Positions 24,207-36,135 are shown, counted from the stretch's first letter. The stretch: DNA of 64,000 nt from Coprinellus micaceus (GCA_951394405.1 OX596339.1:3286001-3350000), one strand, 5' to 3'. Made by a program: numbers and translations. Notes: generated by a model not told the origin, from the letters alone.

Positions 24207-24430
24207 TTGCATGGTCGTGTGAAGTCTTGATGCTCTGGTCATGGTCCCAGTGAGGCCCCAGGTGCCTCTCGTTAGTTGTGTAGCCCCAAAGTCAAGTGTT
24301 TTGATGCCCGAGTTAATGAGTGCTGCGACGAGGGATCGTGGTGGTGGAATGAAGGCAAGAAGCAATCCGGCGGACTTCAAGCTGCAACTTCCTGCCGACG
24401 CGTGACGTCACGCGTTACGTGTCGGGGTTC
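24207..24430 (+). repeat. Direct repeat copy A, upstream of the protease homologue
   Basis: About 224 bp with a diverged second copy in the same orientation at 26645-26886. The longest identical run is 40 bp (24310-24349 against 26759-26798). The copies also share the start (TTGCAT.GT.GTGTGAAG), the segment TCTTGATGCTCTGG, an 18-bp palindrome and the downstream GTCGGGGTTC. Offset rises from 2438 bp at the left end to 2456 bp at the palindrome through small indels. This copy ends about 270 bp before the ATG of the protease homologue, so it may be its promoter. Confidence 0.85.
24398..24415. promoter_or_regulatory. Perfect 18-bp palindrome with a CRE-like core (copy A)
   Basis: ACGCGTGACGTCACGCGT is its own reverse complement. 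It joins a bZIP/CRE-type core TGACGTCA to ACGCGT on both sides; ACGCGT is the yeast MluI cell-cycle box. The same sequence recurs in copy B at 26853-26872. A dimeric transcription-factor site is the natural reading; no binding is shown. Confidence 0.6.
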
Positions 24431-24701
24431 TCTGTGACCTAGGCGGAGCTCACAAAAAAGACAGGTAAATTTGCGTACACCACCACGCGATGCGCGTCTA
24501 TGGAAATCGAGGGGGCGAACTGGGGTGGAGCGGGCTTCCGAGTCCCGAAACGGCAACTGGCAGGACGCGCCCAGCCGCGGATCACAGCGATCGTGACTAT
24601 CTTAAACATTGCCCCAGAATGCATCCACGTCCAGCCCTGAAGTTGTCTCACCCGTCTTGCCAACCATCAGCGAGGCATCCACTGCTTTTTCCGCACTCAG
24701 G

Positions 24702-26394
24702 ATGGACTCGACTGCGACAACTGTCACCCCGTACCTTGTCTCAGAGTTCGAACGAACCACCTACTACCACGGCATCTCCCTCGACTTCCCTGAACTCCTC
24801 TATCGCTCCGACCTCCTTGACAATCCTTTCCCCCACCCCAAGGGTAGATTCTTTCCTACCCCTACCAAGACCGTCCATGGTGTCTTCAACACGCCACTCA
24901 ACAAGGTTTGGCACGATGTCGCTCCCCAGATCTGCAAACTCCTAAGAGCTCGCCGTATTCTCTATTCAGCCGTTATGGCGGCTCGGTTCTTCAGCCACGG
25001 TGAGGATGGGGAGGGTAGTCTTGGCCCCATCGTCATCTGGATTTCAACCCATCCTAACACCACCACCGCCAAGAATGCGCATGATGCTTCCCCCGATATC
25101 ATCAGTCTTCTCAAGAACTTTGGAGTTGAGGGAGCTGTGATAGAGTGGTACGAGGGCTCAGTGGAGACCCTTGCAGGTCCACCGCTTCTGCGTGTCACCC
25201 TCGACGCCAGCCCCACCTACTACGTTCGACGCTTCCTAACTGCTGCGCTCGGCATGCCCATCACCACCGGGGAGGGGGAGGACAATGATCCTCAGGGGAG
25301 TGTCGGGTTCTTCTTCCACGAGAACAAGACCAAGCGCGGCGAGCCTAGCGCCAGGGTTTTCGGCGTGAGCAACTGCCACGTGCTCCGCAAGAACACCACC
25401 GACGACTACCAGTTCAAGGGTACTGGCGCACTTCCTCAGCTCGTTCGTGTCTCTGGAAGCTGTCGTTTCAAGCGGGGTGTCGACGAGATCAAGGCCAGCA
25501 TCCGTTGCCTCGGATCTGACGCCGAACTCTTGGCAACGACGATTGCGGCGTGGGAGCTGCGGTTGGCGAGTAACGATCCGGGAGAGGTGGAGGAGGTCGA
25601 GGCAGGTGTGGCGGCCAAGCGGGCTAAGTTGGCTGAAGTCAAGCAGCATATCGGCATTCTTGAGGGCTTCTACAAAGAAGTCAACGCACAATGGAGCGGC
25701 ATTGAGCACCGAAACATTGGCCATGTTGATTGGGCCCCCAAGATCTCCGTTGACGCCGAGGATAACCGCTATACCATGGATGTGGGCACGTTCGAGCTTG
25801 ACGAGGCGAAGTTCAAGCCCAACTTCAAGGGAAATGTTATCGACCTTGGTGCGTTTTGCTTAATCTTTCACATTATTACCTCGTCTGATAAAAATACTTT
25901 TAGGAGCCAAGTATACTCCCGGGGAACTCACCCACAAGTTCCACCCTCTGGACAACACCTACACCAGAAGGACGTCGTTCAAATTCCCCCTCGATGGCCA
26001 GCTCAGGGTCAAGGGTATCGTCACGCGCGAGCTCCTGGCCAATCCCGACTGTTTTGAGAGCAACGATGAGCCCTGTCTCATTGTTTTAAAGGATGGAAGC
26101 ACGAGCGATCTCACCGTGGGGAAGTACGCGGGCCTGGAGGCTTACCTCGCCGATGTCCTTGGGCAAGAGTCCATAGAACTCGCCATATATAATTACGACA
26201 AGCAGTCCGGCGATTTCTCTGCCAAAGGCGATTCGGGCTCGCTCATCGTCGATGGCATGGGTAATATGGTCGGTCTTCTCCACTCCGGGATGCCCAGAAG
26301 CAGCCATGTCACCTTCGCCACGCCTGCCTGGTGGATTGTCCAGAAGATCAAAGACCAGTATCCCCACGCCGACTTCCATCGCACTGCTTGGTAG
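24702..26394 (+). CDS. Trypsin-like serine protease homologue, basidiomycete-type
   Basis: Exons 24702-25848 and 25904-26394; 545 residues. The C-terminal half has a chymotrypsin-like triad layout: GVSNCHVL (His226), YTMDVGTFEL (Asp360) and KGDSGSLIVDGMG (Ser493), followed by GLLHSG and FATPAWWI. Residues 1-200 are an unplaced N-terminal domain. A charged helical insert (about 280-340, rich in Ala, Glu, Lys) sits between His and Asp. There is no signal peptide, so it is probably intracellular. The ATG at 24702 is the first in frame; the frame is open further upstream without an ATG. Direct repeats flank the gene. Activity is inferred from the triad; it may act as a regulatory or defence-type protease, but nothing here proves it. 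Confidence 0.8.
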
Positions 26395-26644
26395 ATCATC
26401 GGCTTTCTCAGCGCTCGATTCTCTACTGGTAAGTTTTTTTTCTTCCGCCTCGTCCTTTTCGTACACATAGCTGACGACGTCGAAGCCTGTGCATTGCCGA
26501 GCCGTTCCACGGCGTCCTTTTTCCGCCATGTCTTACCTTCCACTATGCCCACTCCTTTCTTTCCGTGATTGTTCTCTTTCTTGGACTCGCTCCTCCCTCC
26601 CCGTCCTTCCCCCTTCCGTGACTGCGTTTTATTTCCGTTTTCTG

Positions 26645-26886
26645 TTGCATAGTAGTGTGAAGCCTTGGTGAAGTCTTGATGCTCTGGCCATCGTGCCAGT
26701 AAAGCTCCAGGTTCCTCTGGCCTATTGCGTCGCCCCAATGTCAAGTATGCTGATGCCTGAGTTAATGAGTGCTGCGACGAGGGATCGTGGTGGTGGAAGG
26801 CAAGGAGTAACCTGTCGGACTGCGAAAGCTCACTGCATTGTGACTTCTTGCCAACGCGTGACGTCACGCGTTATACGTCGGGGTTC
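26645..26886 (+). repeat. Direct repeat copy B, downstream of the protease homologue
   Basis: Diverged same-orientation copy of 24207-24430. It has an extra internal CCTTGGTGAAG near its left end, a TGAA deletion after the 40-bp identical run, and a longer spacer before the palindrome. No protease-like coding sequence follows it, so it is not the promoter of an intact second gene copy. Confidence 0.85.
26853..26872. promoter_or_regulatory. Perfect 20-bp palindrome with a CRE-like core (copy B)
   Basis: AACGCGTGACGTCACGCGTT, two bases longer than in copy A. The palindrome is preserved exactly while flanking bases of the repeat have diverged, which suggests selection or a structural role. Confidence 0.6.
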
Positions 26887-29179
26887 CCCAAAGCGACAAA
26901 GGTGGCGGGCTTGACGGAGAGGTGAGCGCAGCCAAATCGGACCTGTGGTCGGTACATATCCGTTGGAAAAGGCTTCCACATACCCCTGAGCACTCCCTCT
27001 TTCCTCGATGCAATTCCAACCCGCGATATGGCTCACAAACTTCCAGTGGGCAGAATTGGACTCCTGGATGAGGCCCTTGCCATCGCACTCCGTGGTTCTC
27101 GGTTACATATTTCCCGCTCTCACCACATCACACCGATCCCATACGTAGGTTCGAACCATCCTTCCCCGCCCGAATTATCCATACCCGCCCAACAGTACGG
27201 CGCATTCGCCCTCCCCCCCGATCCCACTCACGAGTGAAAATATTTTTTTGTCTCTCCCACCTCGCAACTCGGCGCAGCTGTCTGGGGACTTCGGTGCGCT
27301 GAAATTACGGTCCGTCCTCAGCGTACCTTTCATCCGCCTCGTGTCGAACACGCGGCAACACGCGACCCCGCACAGCGCTTCCCATATCGGGCTTGATCGC
27401 GGGGAAATTGACGCCTATATCTGGTCTTTAGCGCCCACAAAGGTACGCAAAGCACAGCGGCACTGGGGGAGATCGCTGTGCAATGGAGAACGCGGAAGTG
27501 GGGCGAAGATGTGAGGGGAAAGTGCTGTAACTCCATACAAGCTTTAGATTCAAAGAACATTCTAGGCCCCACGTTGTGGCCTGTAGGCCTCTGTAGGCTA
27601 CCTGTGGCGCAACTGCGGGGCCTGCTGCGAGGACGAGACGCAGGCAGCGAAGCGGAGCTGTGTCCCACGAGCGCTCGTGCGATTCCGTTTAGAGTAGGTT
27701 TTCAATCGAGACGCCCATTAAAACCTTTTAAGTCATGGATATTCCCCAAATGACAGCTGCGTACGTTATCGCCACCACAGTGGTCGCCTCATGATACCAT
27801 TCCTCGATTGGGCGCCAAGGCGCTTACTCGTGAGCGCGCATGCCCCAACTTGAAGGCGAGATATTTTAAGCTTGCTAATGCGAAGCTCCGTTCAGGTCCC
27901 ATCGGTTCACAGCGGCATGCGCTGTATGATACTCCAACTTGAGTTTCGACAATTACGCCATGGAAGCTTCCAGAATAAGAGACTTTACAGGCTTTTGGAA
28001 AGCATGCAGAGTTCGTCGTGCTACAAGGGGTTGATCGTCCGATAAGGGCATACTGCGTATACGCATATCGGTGCCTTTGTTGAATATGGGCAAAATAACC
28101 ATTGACCTGAGACCGGGGCCAAGGGTGTACATGATTAGTGAGAGCGAGCGCCATCCATGGAATGGTGGCACTCTGACCGGGATGAATGACGGTTTATGTC
28201 GAGAGGTCGTTCTGCGGTGGTCGTTCTCAGCGACGCGCGTGGGATCACTACAATATTTAAAGGTTGCAAGTGACAGGGGAGTACACTTCATGTCTTCTTC
28301 CACACAGCCTCATTACATGCAGGTAAAATAAACTCATTTGCCACTCGAACCTGTGCTGACGTGCGTCCTTGCTGCTCGTGAGCAGCGGCGTTACACCATA
28401 TCTTCCAATATCGAGCAGCGAGTTTCATCGCTCCTGGTCGCGGAGTTGGAGCTTCGTTCAAGTACAACGAGGCGCAGACTTCGAGTTTCCATCGCCGTCG
28501 GAACTCAAACAAAGGCATACAAGATGTGATAGAACCTTATTCGTTGTGTGTGCGTGGCTTTGGTGACTTGTCATTGCCGCCCAGCGCCCGAGGCTTCTGA
28601 CCCCATAGGAATAGCCGCGAGGCATTGCCACTCGCTTGTGAAGACCAGTTTGTGAATGTAGAATGTGACACTAAGCTGTGGCAGGAAGCTTCAATCGGGG
28701 GAGGCCTATCTCGCGCGCCATCGTATGCCTGAGGTGAGGACGGAACCACGAGCATCAACCTTCGATGTTGGGCGCATTCCTTGTCATTTCCTCGAACCCC
28801 GTCATTACCTGACGTTATCCTCGTGTTAGCCAATGATGAACTCGAAAACCGATGTTTCTCCACGAGAGCCTAACGGAATCAATGATAGCGCTCAATGGAA
28901 GTATAGCCTCGATGTACCAGTGTTCTTTCAAGTATACGACCTTGGATTCAAGGTACAGACGCCAGAACGACTTTGCCCAGGAAGGGTATGCCGGACAGAA
29001 GGGGTTCCATTCCTGAAACTCAGCTGTCTGGTCACACAGGATGACTCGGAGATTGCCCAGATTCAGATCAGGTAAATAAGCGCCCGGGCCCGACGTATAA
29101 ATCAACACAGGTTGCGAAGCCCTCGTTCATTAACGTCCCCCTCCCATCATCGTCGTCGCCACCCCTGCCCCTCCCGCCC

Positions 29180-32055
29180 ATGGCCGCCCCAGTACCAGCG
29201 ACCGCCCATCGTCCTGACGAGGACGCGTTCATTGGAGTGGATTCTCCAGGAATTGGTATCCGGATAGAGGAACCGGCAGACACCGAAGGAATGTCCATTG
29301 ACGGACATAGTGCTGATGGGAACCATGCTTGGTGCGTGTGTTCTCAAGTTCCCCTTTGTCCTTTTCTTACGAGTACTTATGGCGTTTGCCTCGTGTTTTC
29401 ATCGTTGAAGGTGTGTAAGGGTGCTGAAAAGCCCTCTTCAACTGCAGGTGGAAGGCGGAAGCAGTCCCGTCAACTGGAGGAGCCTTCCCCTCCGTCATCG
29501 CAGTCCCGGTAAGTGTCAGGATGTGATATGAGTCGGGTTGTGGTGCTTATTGAACAAAAGATCTCGGTTCCGCTTCTTTGTCGAGTCCATCTCTTAGCCC
29601 ATCGCCGAGTCCTTCTGCGAGCAGCCCAGGTTCTTGTGAGTTCAAGCGCAGTTTCTGTGATTGGAATACCCCGAGTTGACCTGGCCATCTACAGACATTT
29701 CTGGTTATGAATTTGGACTATTCACCCCACCCGACGACGATAGACGCGAACTAGAGGATTCAACAAGAGATTACGTGCAGCAGCAGGATTTTCAAGACCA
29801 GCTTACGCGGAGGGGCGAACTGCTTCCTCTACTACAAGAGTCGCCTGATTTGCTGTCCTTCCACGATTCCCCTCTCGAACAGCGAATCCTCCGGTTGACC
29901 TTCAGTGACGAAGAGGTCGGATATCTGTCCAACAGTGTCGTGGACCCCAACTCTCCCTCAGCCGACAGTCTCTTCCCCAATTCCTCGTCCCCTTCCATCC
30001 CCTTGTCAGGTTCGCCAGTATTCCCCCTGTCATTCCACTCGCCTGAGGCCTCAGAAAACGGGCGCTCGGCCACTGTGCTCACCACCGAAATCCCTCCACT
30101 GGGCAGGAAACCCCTCGAACGTTCCCCTTCACTCCCACCATCCCCTGGATCTCTGTTGTTGAAACCGGAACTGGCCCCTAACAGCACTTCCAACCCATCA
30201 ATGGACGACAAACGCGTTTTCGATCGGCCACTTTCAGGGCATCGCCACAACTCAATGTCTACCTCATCCACCCAGGGGCCTCATGGTGTCCACGGGTCTG
30301 TCCCATCCCACTACCACTCTCCAGAAAATCGCCCCCACTCCCCCTCGTTCGCACGTCGTAGCTTGGCTCGACATGCCCGGATTCGGTCGAGGTCTGCCAG
30401 TCCGTATGAGGCCTCTACAGAACTCCATGCTCACCCTCGTCGCTCGTCGAGTCGCTCGATACCCGACCTCTATACACAATCCACAGAGACGCCGTCTTTC
30501 CTGACACAGGCGCACAGGACGTCCTCGGGGAGTAGTGTTGTCTCGCGCTCACCTCAATCCGCGGCCTCCACGTATCGCCTCCGCGCAGCATCCTTCGACT
30601 CACCCACAGGGAAAACCGCTCCACCAACCTCGCATGTTCGGGAAAGCTGTATTGCAGACGATGGTAGCAGTGAGGATGTCGAGATGGGTTCGGTGCACTA
30701 CATATCGCAGGCCCCCAGGAAGAGGAGTATATCGCTGTCCTCCTCATCCACGTCGCCCTCCAACCCACCTTCCCCTTTACCACCTGCTTCGACACATCAC
30801 CATTTCCCCGGCCAGAAGGTTCGGGGTTCGCGAAGCTTCCATGGCCGCAGTTCCATGGCGATCGGTTCAAGGGACGATGAAGAAGGCCCGAGCACCGATG
30901 AGGGTGAATCTGGTAGCGAGTTGGATGACGACTTCAGGGGTTCAAAACCCTCTTCATACGCCTCATACTCTCGCCAGTTCCCTTCTTCCCGTGCCTCCTC
31001 TTCGTCATACCCAAATCCTCATCCCAGGTCTCAATCCGTCTCCCCTTCGAGGTCTAATGCTCATGTCGACAGTCGGTACGCCTACCGAATCACGTCCGTC
31101 GCACCATCGGAAGTGTCCCCATCTCCCATCCCCTCATCGAGCTCTCGGAAGACTCGACGGCTCAGTCACAGCCCTGCACGCCACCCTGAGGCTGTTCTAG
31201 CCAAGTCAGAGGATTTCGATGAAGAGCTTTACCACAAGCGCGCCTCCCCGATGCCGTTCCCCTCCCGCGGCCACGATAGACGACTTTACCGTGACTTCGA
31301 TACGGACGAAGAAGAGGGCAGTGTGTTTGATGATGACGGAGAGGACGACGACTACCGTGACTCCCCAGGGCCGTACAGAGGTACAGGGCGGTCATCGGTC
31401 AAACAACGAGACGCACTGCCTAGACGTGGGAGCAATGCACACCTCGCAACGAAGCCGATCTACGGCTCTCCCTTGAAGGGCTCCATCCTTCCAACTGATC
31501 CTCTCTCCGATGCTGAGCCTTCCCCCGCCGCCAAACCTCGTGTGCCCTCCACCCGTGGCCGCCCCCGCAGTGGGTCAGGAGCCCTACCCTACCCCTCCCC
31601 TCGAGCGTCCGTTGCCGCCTCTTCCGGCGCCGGCTCAGACATCTCTTCAACTGCCCATTACCGCAACGTTTCTCCCAATCAGTATCGTAACGTCGGCTCG
31701 AAGAACATCGACATGGCTAGCGAGAAGCGGCGGAAGGGCGACAAGAGATTCCAGTGCTGCTACAAGGACTGCAAGAAGATGTTTACCACCAACCAGAACC
31801 GTCAAAGTGAGTCACCTCCGACCTTCAACTCTTCCTTTCCGATTCTGACTTACTCCCTTAGTACACCAGTGGAAGCATACCGGGGAGAAGCCGTACCGCT
31901 GCAAATGTGGATATGGATCTGCAAGTCGCTCCGACCTCCGGCGCCATCTGAGCAGGAAAAAGACCGTCAACCCACTTTGTGACGAAATTCCCGTCGACAA
32001 GTCTTATTTGAACTCGCTAGTGGCCGAGTTGGCGGAGGTGGAGGATGACGAATAA
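29180..32055 (+). CDS. Large C2H2 zinc-finger protein
   Basis: Likely exons 29180-29335, 29448-29508, 29561-29635, 29695-31806, 31862-32055; 865 residues. The C-terminus carries two fingers: FQCCYKDCKKMFTTNQNRQIHQWKH (Cys785/786, Cys790, His803, His807; split by the last intron) and YRCKCGYGSASRSDLRRHL (Cys815, Cys817, His830), joined by the TGEKPY linker. About 750 Ser/Pro-rich residues precede them, with acidic patches (EDDDYRD) and NLS-like KRRKGDKR. The first three exons are less certain: donor 29336 (GTGTGT) with acceptor 29447 is the only combination I found that keeps the downstream frame. Nuclear regulator by architecture; target unknown. Confidence 0.8.
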
Positions 32056-33159
32056 TCAGTGAATACCGACGATCTCCCTTTCAGAGTGAGAGTGAACCTC
32101 AACATATCCGACAGGCCTTTTCACAGTTCCTTACTCCCCATCTCTATCTCTCACTTTCGTTCTTCTACAACCTCTCACACCTTACAAAAGGACCCTTTGC
32201 GCATTTCTCGCCTGGATCTAATTCACTTGGATCTTCGAACTATCTCACTTCGATACGCTATGCACCACAACGCCGCCTCCGCAATCCCTCTTCGAACTTC
32301 GCATAAACAAGCCGCTTCACTATCACATCTACATCGCACTTCACAACATTTCCGCCTACGCCGTCTCCATCATCATCAACAATGTTATCGATTGTACAGA
32401 TATGTACAACCCCGCTTTCCAATCATCGTCGCTCTACCCCTTCGCTCTCCACTGTTGTATTACTAGCTCCTCTCCCGCTCTCCCTGCGCTCGCCGCTGAT
32501 TAATTAAAACGTGCCCCAGTCTCCAGACCTTCATACATTGTTCTCCTCCAGGCCTCTTGTTTCGCTTGTCGGGTGGTGCTGGTGGTGAGCGCGGTGATTA
32601 TTGTGCTGAGATGAGCCCTTTATCTATGTGTTTTGGGCAAGCTCCACTGTCGACTACATATACTGATACGTAATGCCTCCTCGGCCAAGCCTTCTAGTAC
32701 CTTACCTGTGTCCCGCCTCCGTGGAACAAAAGCCAAGGTGCTAGTGACGGATCTGGAAATCCGAGTCGAAAATGGTACAGCGGTAAAACGCGACAGTCGA
32801 ACGGTTTTGGACGTGGCGTAAACAAGAAAACGAAGGGAGTATCATAAGGTCCGTGTACGGGATGGATGCGGGCTGGGACATAAACGGGGGATGAAGATGG
32901 AGAGAGGGGAATGATGCGGCATCCTTGACGAAGCATACGCCGAGAATACCAACAATTGAGTACTATCATACATTCGTGTGAACAGGGCCTGCCAGGACGC
33001 TGTTGTGGTATCTTTTGTGATAACAGAGAAAGCATAGCAATCATGAGAGGCAACGACAGAAGGCGCGCGGTCCGTCCGAACGAAGATTCGGGCCCCAGTG
33101 TTGTCGCAGCATGAGCAAAAAAGTACGTCACCCGCACGCATGGTCGCTCGCGGGTGATG
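32056..33159. other. Convergent 3' region
   Basis: 1.1 kb between the stops of the C2H2 gene (+) and the HSP20-like gene (-). C/T-rich on the plus strand in the first 400 bases, as in a 3' UTR. Minus-strand ORFs here are other-frame extensions past the HSP20-like stop. No gene recognised. Confidence 0.5.
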
Positions 33160-34025
33160 TTAGCGATATAGCCTGGGGATTCGCCGCACGTCGATGGTGA
33201 GGTTCTTGGTCTCATCAAACCGGGCATGCACCGCCGACATGTCGACGTCGCGAGGTGGAAAGGATATTTGCCACTCATAGTGACCTAGCGTATAATGAAG
33301 TCAGATATTGATCAACGTACGGAAACAGGAAATAGGGACGCACTCTCATTCTCCATGTGCCATGCATCTGCTACCACCTTGAGCTTGTCTCCCTTGTTGG
33401 CGCATACCGTGACCATTTCAGGTTGGATCGAAGTTGGCAGCGTTACAGAGAGGGTATAATAGTACACCGATGAAGCCACAGTCATTTGAGGTGCATGATT
33501 CGAAGAGGGCATCCGCCGACTCCGGTCCATCGGGGACGGAAGATCGTCATATCCAGGGGTAGCCGATGTTCTCGTCGAGCTAGTATGCATCGCCCCTGCG
33601 TGCACAGAGGGCGCAGGCTGACGGGAGGCGGCGCTCAGAGACAGTGTTGGAGGGGCCGGGATGTGCAGAGCGAACTGCCGGAGGGGGTCGTCGCGTGCGT
33701 ACATGGTGTTCGTTGAGGTGAGTCCGCTTTGATTTCGAGATGTTACTGTTGCTGTGATGATGGGGTAGTCGGTGGTCATAGGACTAGCCGGAGACAGACC
33801 TGACGTATACGGCGTAGCGGGTGATATCGCCGGGGAAACGCCTGTCGAGGGTGCCTGGGCGGAGAAGTAGGAGTTCGTGGACGACGTCGAGGACGAGGAC
33901 GATGAGGACGATGGGGTGTAGACGCTGGGATTACTGGCTGAGTGGTTGCTTAGGGCGCTGTGCAATGCAGGGGCACTGTACCCTCTATTAACTTGTGGTC
34001 GGGAAAGCATGTGCGGATGAGCCAT
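33160..34025 (-). CDS. HSP20-like (alpha-crystallin fold) protein with serine-rich leader
   Basis: Exons on minus: 34025-33344 and 33284-33160; 268 residues. Residues 1-160 are Ser/Thr/Pro-rich, with a run of ten serines (coded at about 33.88-33.91 kb) and several MYARDDPLRQF-like patches. The C-terminal 100 residues form a beta-rich domain (VYYYTLSVTLPTSIQPEMVTV, then GDKLKVVADAWHM, then HYEWQISFPPRDVDMSAVHA and LTIDVRRIPR), matching a basidiomycete group of HSP20-like chaperone-fold proteins. It lacks the C-terminal IxI tail of true small heat-shock proteins, so chaperone activity is not assured. The start at 34025 is the first ATG before the Ser-rich leader. Confidence 0.75.
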
Positions 34026-36135
34026 GCTGATATATAGTCGAATGAGCGGATGTCGTTGTGGCCTGACGCGGCCAGAGCCGAGTTGGTGGTGTATCAAGAA
34101 GAACGTCGTCCCCTGCGGACTCTGCGTGAGGGTACCCCTATTCTGCAAGAGCCTCCAGGCATGAACGTGTACGGCGGCGCTAAGGCTTGGAGGTAGCCGG
34201 GTGTCCACAAACAGGGTACGTTGGAATTAAACAGGGTCCCTTTGATCTCAACTTCTGGCTGTGAAATATGAGAAACCCAGGGCTCCTGCTTCGAACCTGG
34301 AAGGAGAGGGTAAGAGGGTATAGTTGCTGGGAATAATCCACCAACAAGCACACTTGTTCGATGGGATCGCAAGCTGTGGAGCAGTTGACGTCGATGTTAC
34401 GAATGCCTCGTTGTATGTTCGATATAAATGACCACGTTCTCTTCGCCTGCGGTTTCAGAGTCTCAAGTACTCGGATTGATGTAATGAGCGAGGGGAACGC
34501 ACCTTTGGCCTAGAGGGAAAGCCTTGATGGTCGCGGGAAGGAAGGAACCCGTCGCAATTCGAAAATATTGCGATTCTTCGGTATATTTGCAGAGTGAACA
34601 GAATTTGATGACGTCGCCGGTCGGTAGATTGCAACCTTTTTGGGTGGAGCCCACTTCTAAAGCATAAAGTCAATCCGCTGTCATGAAGACGGGACGGAGG
34701 GCGGCTTCCAAGCTGAAAGCGGGTGATCACTAGAGTGCCACAAGACGGTCAATGGGGTGGGGACTCACATGGACCCCTCAAGGATGATGGTCGAGGGGAA
34801 ACCAGGAAGCGCAATGCTGGCGGCGAAATATTGAATGACCGAATTGGGACGAGCTCACTGCAGCGTCGAAGCCCCGGAGGCAAATAAATGGAGGTAAAAT
34901 CTCTCAACTGCGGTCCGCGTATACAGCATCTATTGACTTTGGGTGGGCCACCATGTAGTATGGCTTGCGGATTTCGGTCAAAGGTTGGAAGAATGAAGGG
35001 GCGCCATCCCGTTGAACAGGGGTAAACCCCCTCGGGCAGCCACCACCAAGGGGTTCCTTGGAAGCACGCAGGTTGATGGACGATGCTCTCGTTTATGTCT
35101 CCCGGGGCCGCCTCTTCGATATCACTTGCGGGAATATGCTCAAGATCGCCGAGCGTGCAGGGTCCTCAGGTGCTCGATTAGATAAAGCTATACACGCGTC
35201 AGCATACGTCCCTTTCCAGCAGTCTGCGTTCAGGGACGACGACAATAACCTGAGGAAAGCTGTTAAAAGTTAGAGTTTGACGACTTACTTTGTAACGTGC
35301 CAGTGCATTCTAGTAGGAGGGATGGTCCTTGCAAAATCGGGCCACTTCGCCTACACCGCTTGGGGGCACCGACACGATGGCGAAGCCCCGCCGGCGGTAC
35401 CCCAACCGCTCTAAGTGGCGAAAGCTTCCCAGTATGAGCACTGAATACCACGCCACTCTTTCCCGAGGACTCCCGTCCCGCAGGCCACGGGGCAGCGGAA
35501 GACTCGTGCATTCTGGGGTCCCTGCGCACGGACTTGCTGAGGCGAAATTGGGATTGAATAGACGCAACTTTGGGCACTTTCTGAAACATAATGTCAAGGT
35601 GAAAGTCGGTCAGGTGTTGTAAACATTGCATGTCGGACTCGAGAGATGAGCTGCGCCTCGCACAAGCCAGGTCACATTGAACCCAGGGAAAGGGCTGTAA
35701 CAGCAGGGTTTTCATGTCAAAAGAACGGAGATACCGGGAAGGTGTATCATCCTTCGCGGGATGACGATATAGGCGAAGACGGGGGGCGTGGTTCGATGTC
35801 CAATGGGGGTGATGGGTGTAGGAACTTGCGATCAGCAGGGTAGTAGTGTATAAGCATGAGTTAGATGTGCTAGGTGTCCCTGTTACGCAAGATCGTCAGC
35901 ACCAACGCCACACCTCCACGATACAGACGAAGGGAAACAATCAGAGATCGAGTGTGCAGTGACAAGCCGGACGTAGATCATCCTCTCCTCGGAGGATCGC
36001 ACCACAATCGAAGAGAATCGGTGCGATCAACTCCAGGAAGTCATCTGGCCCCGGCAGCGATTTCATCCTTGTTGGGTTCGAAGGATCGACTTGGAGCTTA
36101 AAAACGCACCTATTAGTATGATTGAGGTGGGGTAA
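34026..36135. other. Intergenic region without recognised gene
   Basis: 2.1 kb holding the promoter and leader of the HSP20-like gene and the 3' flank of the palmitoyltransferase gene. The longest frame (35263-35715, minus, 150 codons) has no domain or splice partner. No repeat seen. Confidence 0.45.

Larger units (their letters stand above)
23978..24701. other. Divergent promoter region between P450 and serine protease homologue
   Basis: About 0.7 kb that must drive the P450 to the left and the protease homologue to the right. It holds the P450 TATA box and direct-repeat copy A with its palindrome. Confidence 0.5.
26395..29179. other. Intergenic region with direct-repeat copy B
   Basis: 2.8 kb without a recognised gene. 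The first 250 bases are the 3' flank of the protease homologue, then repeat copy B. The remaining 2.3 kb (26.9-29.2 kb) shows short ORFs only, with no domain I can place and no clear splice chain. The end must contain the promoter of the C2H2 gene at 29180. Confidence 0.45.

Noticed and set aside
18741..26394. Full biosynthetic gene cluster
   Set aside because: No polyketide synthase, peptide synthetase, terpene cyclase or prenyltransferase is present in the window.
26193..26867. 224-codon minus-strand ORF over the protease homologue and repeat copy B
   Set aside because: Antisense to the exon coding the GDSGS motif and extends into repeat sequence; no domain.
27148..27157. GGTTCGAACC resembling a tRNA T-arm/B box
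   Set aside because: The flanking five bases on each side cannot pair as a T stem on either strand, and no A box or acceptor stem is placed correctly.
32694..33278. 194-codon minus-strand ORF
   Set aside because: Different frame over the last exon and 3' flank of the HSP20-like gene; the competing frame completes the conserved domain and stops cleanly.
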